Positions 18,044 through 25,892 of a stretch of DNA of 64,000 bases are shown piece after piece. Below the pieces are notes generated by a model, which saw nothing but the letters and a program-made list of their open reading frames with translations, did not search any database and had not been told where the DNA came from. A program made the position numbers and the translations under genes. This DNA is from SZUA-545 sp050297855 (GTDB lineage Bacteria; Campylobacterota; Campylobacteria; Campylobacterales; SZUA-545): assembly GCA_050297855.1 (NCBI GenBank), contig JBNKTC010000001.1, forward strand, positions 106,021 to 170,020. The letters run 5' to 3'. The first letter of the stretch is position 1. Each line of letters starts with the position of its first letter.

Positions 18044-18703
18044 TCACTTTGCCGGGTGCAAGAGCTTCCGCACGATCCGGTCGACAAAGAAGAATGACCC
18101 CCCTTTGACATACCAGTACCCGATCATCGCTGCAACAAAAGCACCTGCCGTATCCATCATCAGATCGGTCATCGTATCATTCAGTCCCGATTTCATCATA
18201 TTGGTGCCGAAAAAGTGGTCCATCAGAAACTCGAACACCTCCCAAATCGCCCCCAGTGACACGGCAAAAGAGAAAGAGAATAAGCTGATATAAAAAGGCG
18301 GCATCTCGATCTTCTTCTCCGTATAGAAGACGTAGACCAGCAAAAACCCGACGATCCCCATGATGATCGCCGAAAACCCATGCAGCATCAGGTCCCACCA
18401 CCAGATCCGCAGGTAAAACGCCCGCACCTCTCCCAGGGCGAAGGAGGCGAAGAGAAAAAGGGTGTTGACCAGGATAAACTCTACGGGGATATAGATCCCG
18501 AACTGCCACTCCAGGATGGAGGGCATAAACGTCAGCAGGAAGACGATCGACGCCGTAAAGGCAAGCAGCCAGCGCCCCTCCCAGAGAGCCGAGACCAGAA
18601 AGAAGAGGATCACGAGCTGAAGCACGACGGCGATCCAGAGCTGGATCGCGTCGGCCCGGTCCCCCTTAAAACCCAGTTTGTCCAGCAGCCGTCTCAGAAC
18701 CAT
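18044..18703 (-). CDS. DUF2238-like polytopic membrane protein
   Basis: 219 residues from the ATG at 18703. The open frame continues upstream to 18874 but that part is antisense to the hydrolase gene and has no membrane character. Six or so helices, with polar motifs inside: DLMLHGFSA, GAIWEVFEFLMD and NDTMTDLMMDTAGAFVAA. The His, Glu and Asp residues in helices resemble the DUF2238 (YjdJ-type) family, whose function is unknown. It overlaps the end of the NAPE-PLD-like gene by 10 bases and is the last of a three-gene minus-strand operon with a hydrolase and a flippase-like protein, suggesting an envelope-lipid role. Confidence 0.65.
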   Translation of the reverse strand: MVLRRLLDKLGFKGDRADAIQLWIAVVLQLVILFFLVSALWEGRWLLAFTASIVFLLTFMPSILEWQFGIYIPVEFILVNTLFLFASFALGEVRAFYLRIWWWDLMLHGFSAIIMGIVGFLLVYVFYTEKKIEMPPFYISLFSFSFAVSLGAIWEVFEFLMDHFFGTNMMKSGLNDTMTDLMMDTAGAFVAAMIGYWYVKGGSFFFVDRIVRKLLHPAK

Positions 18704-19668
18704 ATCGCCTCCCCCATCCGGGGCAGCAGGATCCGGCCGCGGACCCCCTCTTCCTTCTCCAGGGTACCGAACCATGCGGCCAGTTCGTTGGCACTCTCCT
18801 TCGTCAGTTTGAAGGTGCCGTAGTGCATCGGGATGTAGTGCTTTGCATTCAGGTCTTTTAGGGCCTGGAGGCATTCTGCGTGGCTCATGTGGTTCCCCTC
18901 CGAGACGTAGGGCGGGTTGATCGGGATGATGGCGTAGTCGATGTCGAACATCTCCCCGATCTCTTTGAAGTGGACGTTATACCCGCTGTCGCCGGCAAAG
19001 TAGATCGTCTTCCCACCGCCACGGATGATAAAGCTCCCCCAGAGCACCCGGTTATAGTCGAAGGCCGTCCGCCTGTGCCAATGGTGGGCCGGGAGCAGGA
19101 ACACCTCTACCCCGTCCGTCTCGTATTTCTGGTACCACCCCGCCTCCTGGAGCGCAATACCCCGGTTCGCCCGGTGGATCAGCCGCCCCATCCTGAGCGG
19201 TACCAGCGCCTCTTTGATCCCGCTTCCCGCCGCACGGATCGTGCGGGTATCGAGATGGTCCAGGTGGCCGTGGGAGATGAGCAGGTAGTCGATCGCACCC
19301 AGTTCCCGGATATGAAACGGCGCCGGGGAGAGGCGTTTTTTAAAGGGGATGTCGCTGAAACAGGGATCGGTCAGCAGCCGTTTGCCCCCCAGGTCGATCA
19401 AAAACGACGCATGCCCGAGCCAGACGATCCCGGGTTTGACTGAGGCAAGAAAAGCCCGGTCGCGGATGATCGCCATGCTGCTGGACTCCCCAAGCCGCTC
19501 CCGGCGCACCGTATGCCCGATATAACGGAACGCCGCACCGAGCTCCCCTCCCTGGCGGCTGTGGGAATCAAATGGCCCCGTAAACCGGCCGCGGCGGATC
19601 GGCACTCCGGCAAACTCCGGCTTGATCGTCTCGAGCCGTTCGTTTTTGAGGTATCGGACCGACGCCAT
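18694..19668 (-). CDS. Metallo-beta-lactamase-fold hydrolase, NAPE-PLD-like
   Basis: 324 residues. The zinc motif HGHLDHLD (HxHxDH) follows the NAPE-PLD signatures WLGHASFLIDLGG, LLTDPCFSD and LSPAPFHIRELGAIDYLLISHGH. Later metal ligands are in PAHHWHRR, FAGDSGYN and PMHYGTF. Relatives hydrolyse phosphodiester bonds in N-acyl phospholipids, and the bacterial members are mostly uncharacterised. It begins with a TAATG overlap with the flippase-like gene, so the two are coupled. The lipid substrate is inferred only from family membership. Confidence 0.82.
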   Translation of the reverse strand: MASVRYLKNERLETIKPEFAGVPIRRGRFTGPFDSHSRQGGELGAAFRYIGHTVRRERLGESSSMAIIRDRAFLASVKPGIVWLGHASFLIDLGGKRLLTDPCFSDIPFKKRLSPAPFHIRELGAIDYLLISHGHLDHLDTRTIRAAGSGIKEALVPLRMGRLIHRANRGIALQEAGWYQKYETDGVEVFLLPAHHWHRRTAFDYNRVLWGSFIIRGGGKTIYFAGDSGYNVHFKEIGEMFDIDYAIIPINPPYVSEGNHMSHAECLQALKDLNAKHYIPMHYGTFKLTKESANELAAWFGTLEKEEGVRGRILLPRMGEAIWF

Positions 19669-20927
19669 TACGCGTGTCCCCGCTCAAGAGTCCGCATGAC
19701 ACGCCGCTCCAGGGTCAGCGAGAGCAAAAACATGCCGAAATACCCCAGTGAGAGCCCCATCACCACGTCCACCACGCTGTCGGAAAAAATCCGCAGGATA
19801 AAAAAGGCCCCAGCGAAAACGATGACCCCCGATACCCGCACGGCCAGCGCCTGCATGAAATGTCCCGCCGCCTTGATAAAGGCCAGCTGCAGCGCATTGA
19901 GCATCACGAAAGGGAAAAAGAGCACGAGGTGCACCAGCATCAGGTATGCAGCCCCGTATTCAGGGGGAAAAAGCGTATCCACGAACCGCTGACCGAAAAC
20001 GATAAAAAAGAGCACAAGGACCATCCCGCTCGCCGCGGCAAACTTGACATACCAGGTCCTAAGCGCTGTGATCCCCGCCATGTCCCGCTCCCCGATCAGG
20101 CGCGAAAGTTCGGGGAGAAAAAAGCGGAAGACCGGGAAGACAAAAAGGGCGATCAGCCCCATTAGCACCGGTTTGACGACAACCTGGAAATCCCCCAGCT
20201 CTTCCCGGCCGTGGAAATTGAGCAGCAAAATGACCGCCAGGTAGATCATGACGATCCCCGAACCGAACTCCACGGTGGAGATGACGGAGTTGCGCAAAAA
20301 GGTGCGCATATCGGGATCGGGCATCTCCAAAAGCAGCGGCGGTTCTTTGACCTTGTGGCAGAATTTCATATAGAGCAGGTAGATACTCAGGCTCAGGCTC
20401 CCCATCACCGTCCCGATAAAAAGGGCCTGCATCCCCCGCACTTCCGCAGCATACCACGCAACGGCGAACCACCCCAGGGCCAGGGTCGGCTCCAGGAACG
20501 TCGCCTTGTTGATCGCCCCGTAGAGCCGGTACATTGCCAGCTGGTTTCCCAGATAGGTCCAGAGCCCCATGGCAAGCAGGGCCGCCACTAGGTACCAGTA
20601 GTCGACATTCACCCCCAGGATATGTTTGAGGTAGGGGATCACGGCGCCCCAGGCCAGCAACACGGCACCGAAAAGGATAAAACGGAAGATGTTGAGGATA
20701 TGCAGGTCGTCTTTGGTCCGGGCATAGGAGACGACCATCGAGGAGCGGAATCCCACGAGGATCACCAGTGAAAGGGCGAAGATATCCATCGCCGTAAAAA
20801 AGAGCGCCAGGGTCTCCCGCTCGATGAGCGAAGCGGTCCACACCTTGTACCCGACCCCGATGACCAGGGCGAAAAAGGTGATGGGAAGGGAGGCTAAAAA
20901 GGCCCCTTTGGCCTTGTCCGTACTCAT
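19668..20927 (-). CDS. Polytopic membrane protein, MOP/flippase-like
   Basis: 419 residues with about 12 hydrophobic segments (for example IPYLKHILGVNVDYWYLVAA and VVMGLSLGYFGMFLLSL). The topology and the amphipathic N-terminal start (FLASLPITFFALVIGVGYKVW) resemble the MOP superfamily of lipid-linked polysaccharide flippases (Wzx/MATE-like). No diagnostic motif can be named by eye. It heads a three-gene operon with a NAPE-PLD-like hydrolase and a DUF2238-like protein. An envelope lipid or glycolipid export role is a guess from this context. Confidence 0.6.
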   Translation of the reverse strand: MSTDKAKGAFLASLPITFFALVIGVGYKVWTASLIERETLALFFTAMDIFALSLVILVGFRSSMVVSYARTKDDLHILNIFRFILFGAVLLAWGAVIPYLKHILGVNVDYWYLVAALLAMGLWTYLGNQLAMYRLYGAINKATFLEPTLALGWFAVAWYAAEVRGMQALFIGTVMGSLSLSIYLLYMKFCHKVKEPPLLLEMPDPDMRTFLRNSVISTVEFGSGIVMIYLAVILLLNFHGREELGDFQVVVKPVLMGLIALFVFPVFRFFLPELSRLIGERDMAGITALRTWYVKFAAASGMVLVLFFIVFGQRFVDTLFPPEYGAAYLMLVHLVLFFPFVMLNALQLAFIKAAGHFMQALAVRVSGVIVFAGAFFILRIFSDSVVDVVMGLSLGYFGMFLLSLTLERRVMRTLERGHA

Positions 20928-21003
20928 GACTGCTCCTTGTTGCGCACTTTCCGTATTAAACTAGACAATAGCTCAAGGCGTGCTGACACGGAGCAGCGAG
21001 GGA

Positions 21004-21540
21004 TTAGAGGTATCCGCGCATTCCCTTGTCATGGAGGCGTTTGTTGGCTTCGAGTATCTTCTTGGAGACCTCTTTGAGGAAGCTGCGGTAGACCTTGACC
21101 AGGATGTCGTTGTGGTCCTCGTTGTGCAGGTCGATCTTGATCGCCAGCAGGGAGGTGTCGTCGCTGTTGGCAACGACCCGGGCCGTCCTCGGCATCTGGG
21201 CGACCGTGGAGATCTCCCCGAAGACATCCTTCCGCCCCAGTTTGGCCACGGGCAGGAAGGTTACCTTGCGCTTGACCTCCTTGCTGTCGATCAGGCGGTA
21301 AAAGACCGTACAGGAGCCGCTGAGGATGATGTAGATCTCCTCCCCCTCGCTCTCCTGTTCGATGATCACCTCCTCCTCACGGTAACGGACAAAGCGGATA
21401 TCGCTGATGATCGTCCGGATCTCCTCACCGTCCAGGGGTTTGAAAAAAGGGATACTGTCCTTGATATCGATGAGGGTCTTAAGGTACTCCTCGCGTTTGT
21501 CGGGCTCTACGGCTTTTCTGAATACGTCTCGTGGTGGCAT
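21004..21540 (-). CDS. Cyclic-nucleotide-binding domain protein
   Basis: 178 residues. A single cNMP-binding beta-roll spans about residues 30-150, with VIIEQESEGEEIYIILSGSC and the phosphate-binding cassette FGEISTVAQMPRTARVVA (Gly-Glu and Arg at the expected places). There is no helix-turn-helix, so it is not a Crp-type regulator. The C-terminal helices (VSKKILEANKRLHDKG) may dimerise or contact a partner. It follows the HD-GYP gene by 27 bases on the same strand and is probably co-transcribed, so a cyclic nucleotide may tune that phosphodiesterase (inference). Confidence 0.83.
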   Translation of the reverse strand: MPPRDVFRKAVEPDKREEYLKTLIDIKDSIPFFKPLDGEEIRTIISDIRFVRYREEEVIIEQESEGEEIYIILSGSCTVFYRLIDSKEVKRKVTFLPVAKLGRKDVFGEISTVAQMPRTARVVANSDDTSLLAIKIDLHNEDHNDILVKVYRSFLKEVSKKILEANKRLHDKGMRGYL

Positions 21541-21567
21541 GGTCTGTCGGTTCTTTGTATTGGTCTG

Positions 21568-22545
21568 TTATTCGCTCGGGGTGTTCGGGTACATAAAGGC
21601 GATAAACTCCCCCAGCAGGGTCTTGTCAAAGGCGGGGGCCATCTCCGTCTCCAGGATATGAAGCGCCTCGTGGGCCGTATGGGCGTCTTTATAGACCCGT
21701 TTGGTCGAGAGGGCGCTGTAGACGTCGCAAAGCGCGATGATCTGGGCAAAAAGCGGTATGCTGCGCCCCTTCAGCCGCTCGGGGTAGCCGTAGCCGTCGT
21801 GGCGCTCGTGGTGGTAGCGTACGCCGCCGAGGATATCGCGGTCGTTCTCCTCTTTCCCTTTGAGGATGAAGTAGCCGAACGTCGTATGGCGTTTGACCTG
21901 CTCGTACTCCCGGATACTCAGCTCCCCTTTTTTATAGATCAGGGATTTGTCCACCTTGCTCTTGCCGATGTCGTGCATGATCGCGGCATACCCCAGCCGC
22001 TCCAGGTCCCCCCGGCCGAACCCCAGGTGATTGGCAAAAGCCGTGGCGTAGACCGCTACGTCCACGGAGTGGGTCTGGGTGAAATACTCGTAGCTGCTGA
22101 CGTCCACCAGGGTCTTCGTGGACTCGTCGTGGGAGAGGACCACCTCGACGGTGTTGCGCACCAGGGATTTGACCTGCTCCGTGTTGATCCGCGACTCGGG
22201 GTCTTCAAAAAGGTCTTCCAGCACCTTCACCGATCCGTCGTACAGGGCGAGCGCCTTCTGTTTCAGGGGGATCGTCCGGTCTTTGGATATGGCGTCAAGG
22301 GTCTTGTCCAGGTAGGAGAAATAGTTCTCCTTCTCCTTGATATTGACAAAAAGCTGGTCGATCCTGACCGATGCCAGCTTGCGCTTAAGCTCTTTGCCGA
22401 AAAGGGTCCCGCCCTGGAATATCTTCTTGAACTTCTCGTCCTTGCCCTTGTAGTAGAGGGAGAAATCCAGATGGGAATCGGGCATGATCGTATGGAAGGG
22501 GATCGCGTCGACAATCGTACGCTGTTTTTTGACAATAGCCGCCAT
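21568..22545 (-). CDS. HD-GYP domain cyclic-di-GMP phosphodiesterase
   Basis: 325 residues from the ATG at 22545, preceded by AAGGAGG at ideal spacing. An ATG 18 bases upstream is poorer. The N-terminal 130 residues are an unclassified soluble domain. The C-terminal HD-GYP domain has the HD pair in IMHDIGKSKVD, further metal ligands in VKRHTTFGYF and HHERHDGYGYP (the GYP motif), and CDVYSALSTKR. HD-GYP proteins hydrolyse c-di-GMP to GMP through pGpG. The cNMP-binding gene follows it. This could affect the adhesin at the end of the window, which belongs to the c-di-GMP-controlled LapA type (inference). Confidence 0.9.
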   Translation of the reverse strand: MAAIVKKQRTIVDAIPFHTIMPDSHLDFSLYYKGKDEKFKKIFQGGTLFGKELKRKLASVRIDQLFVNIKEKENYFSYLDKTLDAISKDRTIPLKQKALALYDGSVKVLEDLFEDPESRINTEQVKSLVRNTVEVVLSHDESTKTLVDVSSYEYFTQTHSVDVAVYATAFANHLGFGRGDLERLGYAAIMHDIGKSKVDKSLIYKKGELSIREYEQVKRHTTFGYFILKGKEENDRDILGGVRYHHERHDGYGYPERLKGRSIPLFAQIIALCDVYSALSTKRVYKDAHTAHEALHILETEMAPAFDKTLLGEFIAFMYPNTPSE

Positions 22546-22701
22546 TCTCCCCTCCTTTTTCATTTTTTACCCGTTGTAACCGAACCATAATATAAATGAT
22601 TTTATGGTGACTTAGCTTACAGATATATTATATTTTTTTAATTATTCATGGGTAAGATGCAGCTACTATTAATAAATTTTGCCAATAAAAAGAGATATAC
22701 G

Positions 22702-23238
22702 ATGAAAAAAGAGACAGCAACACTCGGAGGCGGATGCTTCTGGTGTCTGGAAGCGGTTTATAAACGGATCAAAGGCGTCGAGAAAGTCGTCAGCGGTTAC
22801 AGCGGCGGGGCGAATGCGAATCCGACCTATAAGGAGGTGTGCAGCGGCCAGTCGGGCCATGCGGAGGTGGTGCAGATCACCTACGATGCCGACCAGGTCT
22901 CGTTCGAGGATCTGCTGGATGTCTTCTGGGTGATCCACGATCCCACTTCGCTGAATAAGCAGGGGGCGGATATGGGGACTCAGTACCGTTCGGTCATCTT
23001 CTACCACAACGATGAACAGCAGGCCGCAGCCCAAAAGGCGATCGCGGAGCTGAACGGCCAGCTGGAGCATGAGATCGTCACCGAACTCTCCCCCCTGGAT
23101 ATCTTCTACCCTGCGGAGGATTACCACCAGGACTACTTCGACACCAACCCCCACGAAGGGTACTGCATGGTCGTCATCGACCCCAAGGTCGAGAAGTTCA
23201 AGGAGAAGTTTAATTCGCTTCTTAAAGAGGGGGCGTAA
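22702..23238 (+). CDS. msrA: Peptide-methionine (S)-S-oxide reductase MsrA
   Basis: 178 residues from the ATG at 22702. The frame is open from 22648, but the family starts just before GGGCFWC. The active-site motif GGCFWCLEAVY includes the catalytic cysteine, and the conserved SGYSGG, DPTSLNKQGADMGTQYRS and YHQDYF follow. Reduces methionine S-sulfoxide in proteins and free methionine, repairing oxidative damage. No resolving cysteine near the C-terminus except GYCMVVID. Its stop directly abuts that of the convergent shikimate kinase gene. Confidence 0.95.
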   Translation: MKKETATLGGGCFWCLEAVYKRIKGVEKVVSGYSGGANANPTYKEVCSGQSGHAEVVQITYDADQVSFEDLLDVFWVIHDPTSLNKQGADMGTQYRSVIFYHNDEQQAAAQKAIAELNGQLEHEIVTELSPLDIFYPAEDYHQDYFDTNPHEGYCMVVIDPKVEKFKEKFNSLLKEGA

Positions 23239-23748
23239 TCAGCGCGCCGCGATGATCTCCGCGACGATCGCTTCGGTGCTTTTGCCCTCCGTGTCGATCA
23301 CCACGTCGGCTACTTCGGCATAACGCTCCAGCCGGCTCTCCAGGAGTTTTTTCGCCTTCTTTTTATCCTTGAAAAGGGGGCGTTTTTTGAGCTTTTTCTT
23401 AGGGTTCGGGCTCTCTTCGATCCGCTTCATGATACCGTCGAAACTGTTTTTGAGGTAGAAGACCTTCCCCATCGGCCTGACCTCCTCGACATAGATCGGA
23501 AAGCCGCCGCCCGTGGAGACGATCGTGTTGTCGATGTTTGCCGCGACCCATGCGGCCATCTTTGTCTCAAGCCCCCGGAAATAGGCTTCGCCCTCCTTTT
23601 TGAAGATGCTCTTGATCTGCCGTTTCTGCATGCTGACGATCATGTCGTCCGTATCCAGGGCCAGCATGTCCAGCTCCCTGGAAAGTGCGCGGGAGATGCT
23701 CCCTTTTCCCACGCCCATAAAGCCGATAAGCACGATGTTGTTTTTCAT
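23239..23748 (-). CDS. aroK: Shikimate kinase with an unusual GKGS P-loop
   Basis: 169 residues from the ATG at 23748, after a GGAA site. Phosphorylates shikimate in aromatic amino-acid synthesis. The nucleotide loop reads GFMGVGKGSI, so Gly follows the Walker lysine where most shikimate kinases have Ser or Thr. The hydroxyl residue comes one later, as in adenylate kinases. Other signatures are normal: DTDDMI (shikimate Asp), FRGLE, VSTGGGFPI and R in SRLERYAEVAD. A -10 element TATAAT (minus strand, 23785-23780) lies 32 bases upstream of the start. Confidence 0.88.
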   Translation of the reverse strand: MKNNIVLIGFMGVGKGSISRALSRELDMLALDTDDMIVSMQKRQIKSIFKKEGEAYFRGLETKMAAWVAANIDNTIVSTGGGFPIYVEEVRPMGKVFYLKNSFDGIMKRIEESPNPKKKLKKRPLFKDKKKAKKLLESRLERYAEVADVVIDTEGKSTEAIVAEIIAAR

Positions 23749-24046
23749 AATCTTCCTTGTCCCTGAGTCAAATGGAAAGATTATAGACCATCCCGCCACT
23801 TAACTTTACGGCATTTTTTTACTATTTGATAACAATAAGATTATTTTCATGATTTTTTCATGAATCACGGGTAATATTTGAGGATAAGAAGCGGAAGGGT
23901 CAACCACTATTACGATTTCTTCAAATCCAAGTAAACAAGCCCTTTACTACCTTGCTCTTCCCTTCTTATAAATTTCAGGTGATAAACTCAAGTGAAATTT
24001 TCCTGTCCGCGGACCGGTAACTGCCCATACCGGTCCGCACTTTTCC
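23749..24046. other. 298-base intergenic region with two hairpins, no protein gene
   Basis: No convincing open frame with a ribosome site. It holds a palindrome at 23846-23864 (7-base stem, loop TTTTT) and a perfect 11-base stem at 24009-24038 (GCGGACCGGTA pairing with TACCGGTCCGC, 8-base loop), followed on the plus strand by ACTTTT. A short RNA read rightwards and ending at the second hairpin is possible, but no good promoter was found. Confidence 0.4.
24009..24044 (+). terminator. Strong GC-rich hairpin with short T-run
   Basis: An 11-base perfect stem (24009-24019 with 24028-24038) followed by A-C-TTTT. The T-run is on the plus side, so it would end transcripts moving right, towards the 3' end of the PsiE-like gene, not that gene's own transcript. 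The T-run is short, so termination is uncertain. Confidence 0.4.
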
Positions 24047-24448
24047 CTAATCCACCTCTTTTCCCCGCAGATACCGAGACGGCGTAAACCGCATCGCCAC
24101 AAACCGGAATACGAACAGAATAGCAATCACCCCCATCAATGAAAATATCTTCGTCTCGTCGAACTTCTCATTGGCCACCAGCATCACGTCCCGGATAAAA
24201 AAGACGATCGTCGAGTCGATCATCAGTCGCAGCTTGATCCGGTGCTCATCGTCCATCAGAAAATCGATCAGCATACGCACGATCTCCAGTACGATAATAA
24301 ACTCCAGCAGCGCGATCACCAACCGGTTGACGGAATCGACGGTTTGAAAATCCTTCACACTGAAAAAAAGAGAAAAAGCGATAAACACTTTCACCATCAC
24401 CTGCACACGCGGAAGTTCCAGCTTCTCAATCATCTTTCGCATGGTCAT
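24047..24448 (-). CDS. PsiE-like phosphate-starvation-type membrane protein
   Basis: 133 residues with four predicted helices. Motifs FFSVKDFQTVDSVNRLVIALLEFIIV and LRLMIDSTIVFFIRDVML, with conserved Asp and Arg near membrane edges, match the PsiE family (about 135 residues). The function is unknown. In E. coli the gene is induced by phosphate starvation and cAMP-Crp, but no Pho box could be identified here. It is a single gene, divergent from the DUF2798 gene. Confidence 0.75.
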   Translation of the reverse strand: MTMRKMIEKLELPRVQVMVKVFIAFSLFFSVKDFQTVDSVNRLVIALLEFIIVLEIVRMLIDFLMDDEHRIKLRLMIDSTIVFFIRDVMLVANEKFDETKIFSLMGVIAILFVFRFVAMRFTPSRYLRGKEVD

Positions 24449-24565
24449 ATTTCCTTCAAATCCTAAATTTCGGACGGAAATATATCACAAAAACCGGGCT
24501 GTTTCGTTACAAAATTTTTTCCTAAACCGAATCTGATACAATGCCGGGAAAAAAGAAGGCCGCCC

Positions 24566-24793
24566 ATGGTCCCGCGACGCTACGAACGTATTCTCTTCTC
24601 TTTTTTGATGTCGTCGTTTATGTCCTTTTTTATGTCCGGTATTATCACCTGGATCAACCTCGGGTTTATCGACCACTTCGTCGCGGTCTGGCTCGAAGCG
24701 TTCTGGAAAGCCTTCGTCGTCGCCTTCCCGACGGTCTTTTTCGTCGTCCCGGTCGTACGCCGTCTTACCGTAAGGCTTTTAAAAGCGGAGTAG
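24566..24793 (+). CDS. DUF2798 small membrane protein
   Basis: 75 residues, two helices. The family start MVPRRYERILFSFLMSSFMS and the end FPTVFFVVPVVRRLTVRLL fit DUF2798, a widespread family of unknown function. A ribosome-like AAGAAGG stands seven bases before the ATG. The mutY gene starts three bases after its stop, so they probably share a transcript. Functional coupling with MutY is not expected. Confidence 0.78.
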   Translation: MVPRRYERILFSFLMSSFMSFFMSGIITWINLGFIDHFVAVWLEAFWKAFVVAFPTVFFVVPVVRRLTVRLLKAE

Positions 24794-24796
24794 CCG

Positions 24797-25759
24797 ATGA
24801 ATTTTTCCCCGCTGCACCGGGCGATCCGGACCTGGTACGAGACAAACGGCCGCCACGACCTCCCCTGGCGCAACACCCAGGACCCCTACCCCATCTACCT
24901 CAGCGAGATCATGCTCCAGCAGACCCAGGTTGGGACGGTGCTGGAGCGTTTCTATTTTCCCTTCCTGGAGACCTTCCCGACCCTGAAAGCGGTGGCCGAT
25001 GCCCCCCAGGAGGCGGTGCTCAAGCAGTGGCAGGGGCTGGGCTACTATACAAGAGCGCGCAACCTCCACGCCGCGGCTATCGCCTGCAGCGGGGTGCTTC
25101 CCAAAACCGCCGCCGAGCTCCAAAAGCTCCCGGGCCTCGGAAAGACCACGGCCAACGCCGTCGCCGCCTTCGCCTACCGCGAAGCGGTCCCCATCATGGA
25201 TGCCAACGTCAAGCGCATCCTCTGCCGCTTTTTTGCGCTAAAGACCCCGACGCCGAAAGCACTTTGGGAGAAGGCCGAAACACTGATGGACCGAAACGAC
25301 CCCTACCACTACAACCAGGCGATGATGGATATCGGCGCTGCGGTCTGCACACCCAAAGCACCGGCGTGCACACGCTGCCCGCTCCGCGAAGGATGCAAAG
25401 GACAAAACGACCCGACCGCCTATCCCGCCCGGAAAAAAAAGAAAAAGAGCCCCCACCACGTAAAGATCGCGCGCATCCCCGTCCATGACGGGAAGATCGG
25501 CCTCATCCGCCGCACGACACGACTCCTCCACGGCCTCTGGGGTTTTATCCAGACAGACGACGCCCCCGACGTCAGCCTCCCCCTCGGCGAGGCCAGCCAC
25601 ACCTACAGCCACTTCAAACTGACCCTCACCGCCCACCTGACCGAAGAGAGACCCCCGTGCGACGGCTGGTTTACCCTGGAGGAGATCGAGGCCCTGCCGC
25701 TCTCAAAGATCGATGAGAAGCTCCTCGCCCTCTACAAAAAGACAGCCAAAAGCTCATGA
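24797..25759 (+). CDS. mutY: A/G-specific adenine DNA glycosylase MutY
   Basis: 320 residues. Removes adenine mispaired with 8-oxoguanine or G. Visible features: catalytic Glu in MLQQTQV context (EIMLQQTQVGTV), the helix-hairpin-helix LPGLGKTTANAVAAFAY, catalytic Asp in PIMDANVKRIL, and the 4Fe-4S cluster cysteines C-x6-C-x2-C-x5-C (CTPKAPACTRCPLREGC). The C-terminal NUDIX-like 8-oxoG-recognition domain is present but short (from about 220, with SHTYSHFKLTLTAH). Ribosome site GGAG seven bases before the ATG. Confidence 0.94.
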   Translation: MNFSPLHRAIRTWYETNGRHDLPWRNTQDPYPIYLSEIMLQQTQVGTVLERFYFPFLETFPTLKAVADAPQEAVLKQWQGLGYYTRARNLHAAAIACSGVLPKTAAELQKLPGLGKTTANAVAAFAYREAVPIMDANVKRILCRFFALKTPTPKALWEKAETLMDRNDPYHYNQAMMDIGAAVCTPKAPACTRCPLREGCKGQNDPTAYPARKKKKKSPHHVKIARIPVHDGKIGLIRRTTRLLHGLWGFIQTDDAPDVSLPLGEASHTYSHFKLTLTAHLTEERPPCDGWFTLEEIEALPLSKIDEKLLALYKKTAKSS

Positions 25760-25892
25760 AAAAAACATTAAAACATCATAGAAAAGTCATCTAATTAAAC
25801 AGAGTCTGAAATAATCCAATTAATAAAACCGATATTTTTTTAACGCTATAGTATTACCGACTCTTCACAAAACTGTTTCAAAAGGGAGTGCC
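25760..25892 (+). promoter_or_regulatory. AT-rich leader of the GAF kinase gene
   Basis: 133 AT-rich bases between mutY and the GAF kinase. TATAGT at 25849 is a possible -10 element, and AAAAGGGAG before the ATG is the ribosome site. No hairpin terminator for mutY was seen. Confidence 0.35.

Noticed and set aside
24009..24044. Hairpin as terminator of the PsiE-like gene
   Set aside because: The T-run is on the opposite strand from that gene's transcript.
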